From Draconibacterium sediminis (lineage in GTDB: Bacteria; Bacteroidota; Bacteroidia; Bacteroidales; Prolixibacteraceae), in contig NZ_JRHC01000001.1 in assembly GCF_000949475.1 (NCBI RefSeq), forward strand, positions 186,001 to 250,000: DNA of 64,000 nt. The letters run 5' to 3'. The notes under the pieces were generated by a model. The model saw only the letters and a list, made by a program, of their open reading frames with translations. It made no database searches and was not told the origin of the DNA. Positions within the stretch are counted from its first letter, which is position 1; each line of letters opens with the position of its first letter. The position numbers and the translations under genes were made by a program. Shown here piece by piece: positions 1 through 8,588 of this stretch.

Positions 1-1979
1 ATTGAAAAGAATGTAATGGATTTGGCCAACTTATCTTCTTTTTGGTACATGGCCTGAAACTGGTCGTCGTAGAAAGTAAATTCCATGGGGTCGTCCGGTA
101 ACAGGCGCCCCCAAACTTTCCGAAGTTCACTTATTTGCTGTCCAAGGTTCCCGGGAATCAGCCGCAGTGAAAGCGTATTATACTCGCGGTCGGATTCGTA
201 AATCAACGCAACCGGACTTAAAGAAGAATGTAACGATTCAACGTTGAAATTATTCACCATCCCCACTACATCGTAACCACCTTCTCTTCCGTTGTTATAT
301 TTTTTGCCAATAATATCTTCCCAGCCATAACGTTTTACGGCAGCTTCATTCATCAAACACGCCTTTCCTTTATCGCCCGACAAAAAATTTCGACCATCAA
401 GTAGCTGAACGCCCATTGTTTCCAGGAAGTTTTCAGTTACATAAATACATTCGACCATAAACTCATCGTCTTCTACTCCACTTCCCATACTCATATTAAT
501 TAGCCCGGGATAACCGTTACTCAAAGCACTGCCCGATACAAAAGGAAGATCGCTGAACTCGTTTCGCAATGTCGTCTGGTTTTCACTCAGCCACGGAAGT
601 TCTACCCTCAACAAGTGCTCTTCGTTAAAACCTAAATCATAGTGTTTTACGTATTGTAATTGTTTAAAAATCAGCATCACAACTGCAATCAGGGCAATGG
701 AAACTGTTAACTGAAAAGTAAGCATTAGCTGTTTACCGAATTGTTTTCCGTTTCTTTTGCGTCCTCCCTGCAGAAAATCGGCAATGTTAAACCGGGATAA
801 AATATAGATAGGCGCTAAACTGTTCAGAAAAATAATGCCGGTAACGATACCCAAAACAACAGGCAATAATTGTTGAAGATTAACATCGGCAAGATGAATT
901 TCTCTTCCAAATAAGGTTCCGGTTGCCGGTAAAAGCAACGAGACAAATAGCACCGAAATAATCAAAGCAATAAAAATTCCTAGGGTAACTTCAATAAAAG
1001 AATCGATGAGCAAATGTGGTTTCCCCGCGCCATTGGTTTTGTTGATGCCAATTTCTTTCAGTTTTGCGTATTGCATTGAAACCGTGTAATTGAGGTAATT
1101 AATACTCGAAAGGAGAATAATCAGAATTGCAATAGCCAAAAAGATAAACAGCATTTTTGAATTGCCTTTGCTATGCTCATCAGTCCAACCCAACTTTATT
1201 GGAAACAGATAGATATCGGATAAACTTTGCAGTGCCAGGCTGTCGGTAGTGGTATTAAACTGCCCGATAGAGGCATTCATTTTCTTTGCAAACTCATCGG
1301 GTTCGATATTGTCTTTTAACAACAGAAAGTGTTCGACTGGAAATATACAAACACCGTCATTGCAGGCTTGCGCCATCTGAAATTCTTCATTTTCGCTATT
1401 CAGCAATAGTTCGGCTTTAAAACTCGAATTATCGGGCAAATCCTGCATAACAGCAGTAACTGTTGCCGAGAAAAATTCTTCTTTAATCGTTTTTCCTAAC
1501 GGATTCTCATCCCCAAAAAGTTTTCTGGCTAATGACTCTGTAATTACTGCCGAGTTCAACTGACTAAAAGGCTTTTCATCCAGACTGGATAAAACGGGTA
1601 TTGAAAATACATTGAAAAAGTTATTGTTCGTTGAAACAGTGTACTCAACACGTGTATAATTTCTTGTTTCAGGATCTTTTAGTGTAAATGGAAAATACGA
1701 GTACCCGAGCGGACAGGCTTTTTCAACATCAGGGTATTGTTCGGCAATTACAGCGTTGATTTTGTAATCGAGTCCCGACTCATTCTTTTTGGCATCATAC
1801 ACGCGATAAATCTGTTCATGCCGGGTATAGTGTTTGTTCACATTGTGTTCAGCACTGTAAAACAAAGCTATTAAAATACAGGCCGTAAAACCAATGGCAA
1901 ACCCACCAATAATAAGCGATGAATACAACTTATTCTTCAACAAATTCCTGAATGCCAGTCTTATTTTGAATCGTAACAT
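1..1979 (-). CDS. ABC transporter permease, MacB/FtsX type (partial, C-terminus off the window)
   Basis: This minus-strand frame is open from an ATG at 1979 to the window edge. It begins MLRFKIRLAFRNLLKNKLYS, the usual cytosolic start of Bacteroidota efflux permeases, followed by a first membrane segment (GGFAIGFTACILIALFYS). A periplasmic MacB_PCD-like region follows, then an FtsX-type membrane block (MLFIFLAIAILIILLSSINYLNYTVS) and a second periplasmic core. About 660 residues are visible, against roughly 800 for the family, so the last FtsX block is missing. Such proteins pair with a MacB-like ATPase to move substrates from the periplasm or membrane, using ATP on the cytosolic side. It lies downstream of two similar permeases and a DUF559 gene. 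The substrate is unknown. Confidence 0.85.
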   Translation of the reverse strand, partial: MLRFKIRLAFRNLLKNKLYSSLIIGGFAIGFTACILIALFYSAEHNVNKHYTRHEQIYRVYDAKKNESGLDYKINAVIAEQYPDVEKACPLGYSYFPFTLKDPETRNYTRVEYTVSTNNNFFNVFSIPVLSSLDEKPFSQLNSAVITESLARKLFGDENPLGKTIKEEFFSATVTAVMQDLPDNSSFKAELLLNSENEEFQMAQACNDGVCIFPVEHFLLLKDNIEPDEFAKKMNASIGQFNTTTDSLALQSLSDIYLFPIKLGWTDEHSKGNSKMLFIFLAIAILIILLSSINYLNYTVSMQYAKLKEIGINKTNGAGKPHLLIDSFIEVTLGIFIALIISVLFVSLLLPATGTLFGREIHLADVNLQQLLPVVLGIVTGIIFLNSLAPIYILSRFNIADFLQGGRKRNGKQFGKQLMLTFQLTVSIALIAVVMLIFKQLQYVKHYDLGFNEEHLLRVELPWLSENQTTLRNEFSDLPFVSGSALSNGYPGLINMSMGSGVEDDEFMVECIYVTENFLETMGVQLLDGRNFLSGDKGKACLMNEAAVKRYGWEDIIGKKYNNGREGGYDVVGMVNNFNVESLHSSLSPVALIYESDREYNTLSLRLIPGNLGQQISELRKVWGRLLPDDPMEFTFYDDQFQAMYQKEDKLAKSITFFS

Positions 1980-2004
1980 AGTTTTTCGTTTTTTAATTAT
2001 TCTT

Positions 2005-2144
2005 ACCCCTAAATCCCCTAAAGGGGACTTGTTCACATCTCCGATTGGCGAGTTATTTATTTTGAATTTTAACTTTCATATTCTTCACAAAATCTTGTTC
2101 AATGCTGACTCCCATAAGCCCCTTTAGGGGTTTGGGGTAAAAAC
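2005..2144. repeat. MITE-like repeat unit 1 (140 bp, inverted ends)
   Basis: The unit opens with ACCCCTAAATCCCCTAAAGG and GGAC, then carries CTCCGATTGGCG at 2039-2050. It closes with CCCCTTTAGGGGTTTGGGGT, which is an inverted version of its opening. The whole unit recurs at 2636-2775 with substitutions, including the shared inner stretch around TTTTAACTTTCAT. The short internal frame through it is not a believable gene. It is best read as a non-autonomous palindromic element. Confidence 0.7.
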
Positions 2145-2180
2145 AAAGTGTTTTACCTTGGCTTTTCCACCTGTTTCCTC

Positions 2181-2226
2181 ACCCCTAAATCCCCTGAAGG
2201 GGACCTTTTGCTATCTCCGATTGGCG
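2181..2226. repeat. Left-end copy of the CCCCTAAA repeat
   Basis: This 46-bp copy matches the first 46 bases of the two 140-bp units (CCCCTAAATCCCC, then CTCCGATTGGCG). It lacks the second half. It overlaps the stop codon of the DUF559 gene, so the last residues of that protein (KGPLQGI) are encoded by the repeat. Confidence 0.65.
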
Positions 2227-2604
2227 TTTTATACATTTCTGCTTTATTGTTTCAATTACTTGGGTTATATTTCTCTCAACCTCTTCATTTGTGAATCGGA
2301 CCACTTCAATACCCCAATAATTCAATTCGCCGGTTCTGCCAATATCATATTCTTTTTGATCTTTTGATTTATGAATCCCTCCATCTACTTCAATTACAAG
2401 TTTTAACGGTTGACAATAAAAATCAGCGATAAAAATGTCAATAGGATGCTGTGGACGGAAACGAAGTCCCAAAACCTTCTTCCCTTTTAATTGCTCCCAC
2501 AACAAAATTTCAGCCTCAGTCATGTTATTTCGTAAAAGTTTTGCCTTTTCGAAAATATGAGCTTTTGCCCCGTAAAACATTGAAACATTATCGCTTATTG
2601 ACAT
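2185..2604 (-). CDS. DUF559 (Vsr-like fold) endonuclease-domain protein
   Basis: The 139-residue protein has the DUF559 layout: an N-terminal helix (AKLLRNNMTEAEILLWEQLK), then a PD-(D/E)XK-like core with HPIDIFIADFYC and LKLVIEVDGGIHK, in which the D of ADFYC and the E and D of EVDGG are the likely metal ligands. A C-terminal segment GIEVVRFTNEEVERN follows. Members are small presumed nucleases related to very-short-patch repair enzymes, and their biological role is not established. The gene lies inside a cluster of CCCCTAAA repeats between two efflux permeases, and its 3' end runs into one repeat copy. This suggests a repeat-associated mobile gene rather than a part of the efflux system. 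The family call is firm and the role is inference. Confidence 0.8.
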   Translation of the reverse strand: MSISDNVSMFYGAKAHIFEKAKLLRNNMTEAEILLWEQLKGKKVLGLRFRPQHPIDIFIADFYCQPLKLVIEVDGGIHKSKDQKEYDIGRTGELNYWGIEVVRFTNEEVERNITQVIETIKQKCIKRQSEIAKGPLQGI

Positions 2605-2635
2605 TTATATAATTTTGTAATTCTAATTTTTTTTA

Positions 2636-2775
2636 ACCCCTATTTCCTCTAAAGGGGACTTTTTTACGTCTCCGATTGGCGTATCACTTCTCTTATAATT
2701 TTAACTTTCATTTTCTTCACTAATCTGGTGCATTGCTCGGTCCCAGAAACCCCTTTAGGGGTTTGGGGTAAAAAC
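2636..2775. repeat. MITE-like repeat unit 2 (140 bp)
   Basis: This is the second copy of the 140-bp unit, in the same orientation as the copy at 2005-2144. It opens ACCCCTATTTCCTCTAAAGG and ends ACCCCTTTAGGGGTTTGGGG. It sits just upstream of the DUF559 start codon and immediately downstream of the stop codon of the next permease, so the two units bracket the nuclease gene. Confidence 0.7.
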
Positions 2776-2779
2776 TAGC

Positions 2780-5179
2780 TTATTCGTATCTCAACGCTTC
2801 GACAGGATTGCGCGTTGCTGCGCGCCAACTCTGCCAACTCACAGTCAACAGCGCAATTCCCAATGCCAACACTCCGGCCAAGGCAAAAATCCACCAACTT
2901 AATGTGGTTTTGTAAGCAAAGTTCTCGAGCCATTTGGTCATAACATAGTATGCAATGGGAGTTGCAACAATGGAAGCAATAGTTACCCATCTTACAAAAT
3001 CTCGATTTAACATAGTAAGGATTTCAGAAACTTTAGCTCCGTTAACTTTTCGAATACCAATTTCTTTGGTTTTTCCTTCAGTAGCAAGAATTGACCAACC
3101 AATCAATCCAAGTACACTAATCAGGATGGTCACAATTGTTAATCCGGAAATCAGTTTTGTACGGCGAATATCTTTCCCATAAGCTTCTGATTGATCATAA
3201 TGCCATTGATACAAAAAAGAATCGGGATAAAATTCATCGTAGACGGTCTTGAGGTGTTTGCATGCTTCCACTAAATGCCCCTCTTTATACTTGATGGAAT
3301 AAGAACCGGTGACCCTGGACATGTGATAAGCCAGAACGGTTGGTTTTATTGGGTTGTAATAGGATTCGGAATGAAAATCGTCAACAACTCCAACAATAAC
3401 ACCATGCTGAAAACCATGACCACGCAAAATAGTTCCCAATACATTCTTTTGATTCATTTTCTCAGCAAAACTTTCATTCACCAACACTTCTATAGGGGAA
3501 TTTCGAACTTTGAAAAAATCATCAAATGATTTAGGTTGCTTATTGGGGTCCAAGTTCCTACCTGCTAAAAGTGGAATATTATAAACCTCTACAAATTCAG
3601 GATCTTCCTGAAGTAATATTGCAGAAATGCTTTCCTTCGGGTTATTTTCAACTTTAACTTCTTCCATGTTCTCCCCTCCAACAGGCAAAGGTACCCCATG
3701 CGAAAAGTTTGTAATAAACGGTGATTTTAAAAGTTCCTGTTTTATAGCTGCGATGCGTGAAAGATCAGTTTCGCGGATAGCAAAAGATTGTGTATTATTT
3801 AGGTCACATCCGGGATCTTTTTCTTGAATGTAGTTCATCTGTTTGACCAGAACGAAAGAAGACATTAACAAAGCCGTAAAAACAATAATCTGTCCAACAA
3901 TAAAATAAGCCCCCATCGATTGTCGCGACTTCAGGTTTACGCTTTTATGCTGCATGCGGTGTAAAGTCCCCGATAAAAGTCTCTCTAGCAGCCAAGCAGC
4001 TATACTGCCAAGTATAAGGGCACTTCCCAATATCAGGAAAAGCTGCAATGGATAATCGTAAAGAATAAACTGATGATTATTTCCCAAATACTCTCCAAAA
4101 TGTTGATGAATGAATTGAGCCAGGGGAGCCGCCAAAAACAAGGCGAGTAACATTTGCAACAAGGTATAAATAATCTCATTGATAAAAACATCGCGTTTAC
4201 CCGCACCATTAAAACTCAAAATCTTTTGTGTCTTGAAATACTTAAGCGATAGCGATGAATTCAAGAGAATATAATTCAGCAAAGCAACACTAAGAATCAA
4301 TACCGAAATAATTGTCAACACCTTGATAAACACCAGCGACCCCATAGAGCCACCTGTAACGTATTCTGAATGAAAGTGGATATCCGTTAACGGCTGAAGC
4401 TTCCATTCGTCGTAGTCGGGTTTAGAATTAAATTTATTTCCATAATTGGCAAAATAAGTTTCAGCTATATTCGTCTCAACCTCTTCCCTTATGGCATTCG
4501 GAGACAGTAAAAGAAATGATTCAACTCTACCTGCTCCCCAATGGTTACTGGTTTTCCCATCTAAGTTCATAACAAAATCAGCCTGTATGGTTGATGTTGA
4601 AGGGATGTTTTTCATCACGGCAGCAACCTGAAATTGCTTTGGCGATTTTTTCATATTATCAGTATACAAATCGAAAGTGAGTTGTTGCCCAATTGGATTT
4701 TCCTGTCCAAAATATTTGCGGGCACTCCGCTCACTAATTACCAAAGCATTGGGTGTTTGGTCAAACTCACTAATATCTCCAAGAACAATGGGGAATGAAA
4801 AGACATCGAACAAAGACTGATCGGCATACAATATTCCTGGCTCATTTCCTGTAACACCCTCTTTATGTACAGTTACCGGCTCAGGAAGAAATTCTTTCGT
4901 ATACCTAACAAAGTTTAAAACTGAAGGGTCATTTGCTTTTAAAGTTGGAGCAACGATAGTTGGGATAATCTGGTCGAACCTGTCATCGTACTTTTGTAAT
5001 ATTCTTGCTATTTGATTTTTATTTTTGTTAAACTGATCAGTCTTCAATTCATGCACCATAAAATTGAGCAGAAAAAGCACAACAGAAATGGCGATTGTAA
5101 GACTAACAATACTAATTATCGTGTAGAGTCTGTTTCTAAATAATCTTCTTATTACAAGTAAAAAATTAAATCTGGTCAT
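2780..5179 (-). CDS. ABC transporter permease, MacB/FtsX type
   Basis: The 799-residue protein is a full-length member of the large Bacteroidota permease family. A membrane segment near residues 17-42 (LYTIISIVSLTIAISVVLFL) is followed by a MacB_PCD-like periplasmic domain and an FtsX block near 285-400. After a second periplasmic domain, a final FtsX block near 680-795 contains the KEIGIRKVNGAKVSEIL coupling motif. It ends WQSWRAATRNPVEALRYE, the same ending as the next permease upstream. It should work with the ATPase at 7742-8440. Its start at 5179 has a typical MTRFNFLLVIRRLFRN leader. The substrate is unknown. Confidence 0.88.
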   Translation of the reverse strand: MTRFNFLLVIRRLFRNRLYTIISIVSLTIAISVVLFLLNFMVHELKTDQFNKNKNQIARILQKYDDRFDQIIPTIVAPTLKANDPSVLNFVRYTKEFLPEPVTVHKEGVTGNEPGILYADQSLFDVFSFPIVLGDISEFDQTPNALVISERSARKYFGQENPIGQQLTFDLYTDNMKKSPKQFQVAAVMKNIPSTSTIQADFVMNLDGKTSNHWGAGRVESFLLLSPNAIREEVETNIAETYFANYGNKFNSKPDYDEWKLQPLTDIHFHSEYVTGGSMGSLVFIKVLTIISVLILSVALLNYILLNSSLSLKYFKTQKILSFNGAGKRDVFINEIIYTLLQMLLALFLAAPLAQFIHQHFGEYLGNNHQFILYDYPLQLFLILGSALILGSIAAWLLERLLSGTLHRMQHKSVNLKSRQSMGAYFIVGQIIVFTALLMSSFVLVKQMNYIQEKDPGCDLNNTQSFAIRETDLSRIAAIKQELLKSPFITNFSHGVPLPVGGENMEEVKVENNPKESISAILLQEDPEFVEVYNIPLLAGRNLDPNKQPKSFDDFFKVRNSPIEVLVNESFAEKMNQKNVLGTILRGHGFQHGVIVGVVDDFHSESYYNPIKPTVLAYHMSRVTGSYSIKYKEGHLVEACKHLKTVYDEFYPDSFLYQWHYDQSEAYGKDIRRTKLISGLTIVTILISVLGLIGWSILATEGKTKEIGIRKVNGAKVSEILTMLNRDFVRWVTIASIVATPIAYYVMTKWLENFAYKTTLSWWIFALAGVLALGIALLTVSWQSWRAATRNPVEALRYE

Positions 5180-5246
5180 AGTTTAGTATAAAAAATATTC
5201 ATATTTCATTGTTCCATCTGGGATGCATGATTCTTTGCTCCTCTCT

Positions 5247-5276
5247 CTATTCATACCTCAAAGCTTCAATACTGAC
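5247..5276 (-). pseudogene. Vestigial permease C-terminus
   Basis: Read on the minus strand, this stretch encodes VSIEALRYE followed by TAG, nearly the universal end of these permeases (NPVEALRYE-stop). It lies in the 131-bp gap between two intact permeases and is not connected to an upstream coding region. It looks like the scar left when one permease of a longer tandem array was deleted or recombined away. The match is short, so chance cannot be excluded. Confidence 0.4.
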
Positions 5277-5310
5277 TAAACTTCGTTTGTCAGCATCTTC
5301 GCACTTCTCA

Positions 5311-7659
5311 CTATTCATATCGAAGTGCCTCCACTGGATTTCGTGTAGCGGCCCGCCAGCTTTGCCAGCCAACAGCCATAAAGCCTATAAACAGTGCAAA
5401 AGCAGCACTAATCAGAAAATATACAGGACTGATGGAAACGCGGTTTACAAAATGCTGTAACCATTGATGCATGGTAAAATAGCTGCCGGTAAAAGCTATT
5501 GCGATAGCAATTAGCACCAGGATAAAGGTCTCTTTCAACAACTCGCTTACCACCTGCGATTCTGTGCTACCAATCACTTTACGTATTCCAATTTCCTTTT
5601 TCCGTCGGTTTACATTCATCACCGAAAGCGCCATTAATCCAATAAAACTGATGATAATTGCCAATCCGGCACCGGTAGTAACCAGTTTTATCATTCGCTC
5701 TTCGTTGGTGTATTTATTGGCGTAAACATCAGTTAACTGAAACTTGCTAATGATCAATTCCGGTGAATAGCTTTTAATCACCTCATCAATTTGGGCCAGC
5801 TGAGCAGAGGTAGTTCCTTCTTTTGTTCGCACATATAGATTGTTTACGTTGGTGCGGTAGTTGGTAAGAACAAGAGGTGCAATTGGTGCTCCCGGATGAT
5901 CGATGTAATAAAAATCCTTTGCAATGGCAATTACCGTTAAAGGTTCGTCAAACATATCGAGCAAGCTCCCCACTTTTACATCGGGACCAAGCATTTTTGC
6001 TGCAGCTTCATTAAGAATCACTGCTCTTTTGTCTGCTTCCGAGTTATTAAAATAACGGCCGTCGACCAGTTCCAGCTGCATTGTTTTTGCAAACCCGGGT
6101 TGTACCCGGTATTCATTAATACCTTTAAAATTTCCGGGATCGCCATATTTTTTTATTCCCTGTCCGCTAGAGCCATGCCCCATGCCATGATCGGAAGATG
6201 CAACATCTTCAACAAATGCCAGTTGCGATAATTCATCAGCAATAGACGACGCGCTTCTTCGCACCTCATTATTCAGGTTGGTGATGCCGATTACATTCCC
6301 GGGATTAAAACCCAGAGGCACTTCCTTTAAATAGTTCACCTGGGCAAAAACAATTACCAGGGCACTAATGAGAAAAACAGAAATGGAAAACTGCGAAATA
6401 ACGGCAATGCGCGACAAGGTGCTTTTACGTTTTACTTTTGAAGACTTTCCTTTAAGCGCATTTACGAGATTTAACTTCGACAAATAATAACTTGGATAGG
6501 CACCCGAAACCAGTATTAAAATTGTTAGAATTCCCATAACCAGCAAAATGCCGGAGAAGGAAAACATGTCTGAAAGTTCGATCTGGCTTTTCATTAGCCT
6601 CGCAAACGCGGGCTGAACAAGTGCCGTTAGTCCCAACGCCAACACAAACGACAAAAGGCTAATTACCGATGTTTCGGTAAAAAACAAACGTGACAAAGTG
6701 CTTTGCGTTGCTCCCAGTGACTTTCGGGAAGCAATTTCAGAAATGCGTTTTTCGCCATGTAAAACATATAGGTTAATGTAATTCACCATGGCAATAAGCA
6801 GCACTAAAAAAGCAATGCCGGCAATAATAAACACGTGCGTTAAATTGGCTTTTGGCGAAAGATCAAAGTCAACAGCCGAATGCAAATGCAGATCAGCCAG
6901 CAGCTCAGTTCCCGTTTCTACTGTTAGGCTGAATGGTTCACCCCAGGGTTTCATAAGCTCGTTGTTTGCAGCGGCTATTTTTTCACCTACCGAAGCTAAA
7001 TCCGCATTTTCATCAATTCTGAAATAGGTGTAAAGTTCCAGCCCACCCCAGTTTTCAGGATGAACCGTCTGCATCGAAAGCAGCAAATCGAAATTAAAAT
7101 GCGTATTATTGGGTAAATCATTTATTACACCCGTTACAGTAACCGGATCTTCCGAAACATTTAAAACCTTGCCAACACAATCCTCAGTATTGAATACTTT
7201 TAATGCAGTTGACCGGGTAATAACCACGTTTTTTTCACCCACCAAAGCATCATCGGCGTTTCCCTGAATCAACTCCAGTCCGAAAACATCAAAGAAATCC
7301 TTGTCGGCAAACAACATATGCACGTTTGGGAATTTTTGCTTCTCAAATTCTGCTGTAGTATTCCAGCCGTTATAAATCTGAGTGGCCGATCTTATTTCCG
7401 GAACCCGCGATGGAATTTCGGTGTACGCTTTGCGCAAACAAATGGCATAATTGGTGGTATTTCCATTTTCGGTAACTGCGTTGTAAAGTCGTAAAACATT
7501 GTTTTTTGTTTGAAAATGCTGGTCGTAACTCAACTCGTGTTTCAGGTAAACTGATAACAGCAATACTGCACTTAATCCGATGGCTAATCCGGGCAGGTTT
7601 ACAAAAACCAACAAAGGATTTCGCCTAAACATTCTGAATATAAATCGTAAATTTTTCAT
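5311..7659 (-). CDS. ABC transporter permease, MacB/FtsX type
   Basis: This protein of about 782 residues is a second complete permease of the efflux array. I chose the ATG at 7659 (MKNLRFIFRMFRRNPLLVF) over the one 36 bp upstream, because this is where family members begin. The layout is a TM near 20-40, a MacB_PCD core, an FtsX block with KRISEIASRKSLGATQSTLS, a second core, and a last FtsX block with KKEIGIRKVIGSTESQVVSE. It ends WQSWRAATRNPVEALRYE. It lies 82 bp downstream of the ATPase gene and is probably in the same transcript. The two complete permeases may form a heterodimer or serve alternative complexes. Confidence 0.87.
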   Translation of the reverse strand: MKNLRFIFRMFRRNPLLVFVNLPGLAIGLSAVLLLSVYLKHELSYDQHFQTKNNVLRLYNAVTENGNTTNYAICLRKAYTEIPSRVPEIRSATQIYNGWNTTAEFEKQKFPNVHMLFADKDFFDVFGLELIQGNADDALVGEKNVVITRSTALKVFNTEDCVGKVLNVSEDPVTVTGVINDLPNNTHFNFDLLLSMQTVHPENWGGLELYTYFRIDENADLASVGEKIAAANNELMKPWGEPFSLTVETGTELLADLHLHSAVDFDLSPKANLTHVFIIAGIAFLVLLIAMVNYINLYVLHGEKRISEIASRKSLGATQSTLSRLFFTETSVISLLSFVLALGLTALVQPAFARLMKSQIELSDMFSFSGILLVMGILTILILVSGAYPSYYLSKLNLVNALKGKSSKVKRKSTLSRIAVISQFSISVFLISALVIVFAQVNYLKEVPLGFNPGNVIGITNLNNEVRRSASSIADELSQLAFVEDVASSDHGMGHGSSGQGIKKYGDPGNFKGINEYRVQPGFAKTMQLELVDGRYFNNSEADKRAVILNEAAAKMLGPDVKVGSLLDMFDEPLTVIAIAKDFYYIDHPGAPIAPLVLTNYRTNVNNLYVRTKEGTTSAQLAQIDEVIKSYSPELIISKFQLTDVYANKYTNEERMIKLVTTGAGLAIIISFIGLMALSVMNVNRRKKEIGIRKVIGSTESQVVSELLKETFILVLIAIAIAFTGSYFTMHQWLQHFVNRVSISPVYFLISAAFALFIGFMAVGWQSWRAATRNPVEALRYE

Positions 7660-7741
7660 GGCTTCCGATTTTATGTTGGTTCGCGCAGAAAGCAAGGCGT
7701 TAACCTCTCTCTCTGCCCGTTGCGCTTCGCGATCTGCTCTT

Positions 7742-8440
7742 TTACAACAGGATCTCTCCCATTTCTTTTTTCACCTCTTCGGTAATAATCATACCGTCGA
7801 ACAGGTTTACAACGCGGTGGGCAAATTCCGAGTCGTGCAACGAGTGGGTAACCATAACAATGGTTGTTCCTTCGCGGTTGAGTTCGGTAAGCAGGTTCAT
7901 TACTTCCAGACCGTTTTTAGAGTCAAGGTTACCCGTTGGCTCATCGGCAAGAATCAGTTTCGGGTTGGCAACTACCGCACGGGCAATGGCCACACGCTGC
8001 TGCTGACCTCCTGAAAGTTGTTGCGGGAAGTGTTTTGCACGGTGCGCAATTTTCATTCGCTCCAGTACTTTCTCTACCATTTCTTTGCGCTCGCGGGCTT
8101 TTAGTTTTAAATAGATGAGTGGAAGCTCCACATTTTCGTAAACATTCAGCTCATCAATCAGGTTAAAGCTCTGAAATACAAAACCAATATTTCCTTTGCG
8201 CAGCATGGTACGGTTCCGTTCTTTTAACTGCCCAACTTCTGCACCATCGAAATAATATTCGCCGCTGGTCGGATTATCCAGTAAGCCGATAATATTCATT
8301 AAGGTTGATTTCCCGCAACCCGAAGGCCCCATAATGGCTACAAATTCGCCCTTTTTTATATGAAGGCTTACTTCATTCAATGCACTGGTTTCCACCTCTT
8401 CAGTGCGGAATACTTTTGTCAGATTTTCTGTCTTTATCAT
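7742..8440 (-). CDS. ABC transporter ATP-binding protein (MacB/LolD type)
   Basis: The 232-residue ATPase is the energy-coupling subunit for the neighbouring permeases. Walker A is GPSGCGKST at residues 38-46, the Q-loop is in FVFQSFNLIDEL, the signature is LSGGQQQR near 143-150, and Walker B is LILADEPTGNLD. The switch histidine is in VMVTHS. The length and the NLDSKNG sequence are typical of the MacB/LolD/FtsE branch. The gene lies between the membrane-fusion protein and the permeases, the standard order of tripartite MacB-type efflux operons. Confidence 0.93.
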   Translation of the reverse strand: MIKTENLTKVFRTEEVETSALNEVSLHIKKGEFVAIMGPSGCGKSTLMNIIGLLDNPTSGEYYFDGAEVGQLKERNRTMLRKGNIGFVFQSFNLIDELNVYENVELPLIYLKLKARERKEMVEKVLERMKIAHRAKHFPQQLSGGQQQRVAIARAVVANPKLILADEPTGNLDSKNGLEVMNLLTELNREGTTIVMVTHSLHDSEFAHRVVNLFDGMIITEEVKKEMGEILL

Positions 8441-8470
8441 GATATTTTTATTTTGTTGTTTGATTCTATT

Positions 8471-8553
8471 TTTGTCATTTCGACGACTCAGGAGGAGAAA
8501 TCTGTTAATAAATGGTAGAGATTTCTCAGTCGTACCTCCTTCGAAATGACAAG
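8471..8553. repeat. REP-like intergenic palindrome
   Basis: The two arms TTGTCATTTCGA (about 8472-8483) and TCGAAATGACAA (8541-8552) are inverted copies. Inner arms GAGAAATCT and AGATTTCTC are also complementary. Together they form a long imperfect hairpin between the ATPase and membrane-fusion genes. This kind of 'TCATTTCGA...GAGAAATCT' palindrome is common between genes in Bacteroidota. It could moderate operon expression or just be a repetitive element. Confidence 0.65.
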
Positions 8554-8588
8554 CAACTTTTGCCTTTTGCCTTTCTACTTTTTACTTT

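Noticed and set aside
1894-2127. 77-residue open frame through the first repeat unit (TPKSPKGDLFTSPIGE)
   Set aside because: The sequence is the translation of the CCCCTAAA palindrome and of the 5' end of the permease on the opposite strand. No family or ribosome-binding site supports it.
5209-5460. 83-residue plus-strand frame between permeases
   Set aside because: It is antisense to the end of one permease and to the permease scar and has no supporting signal.
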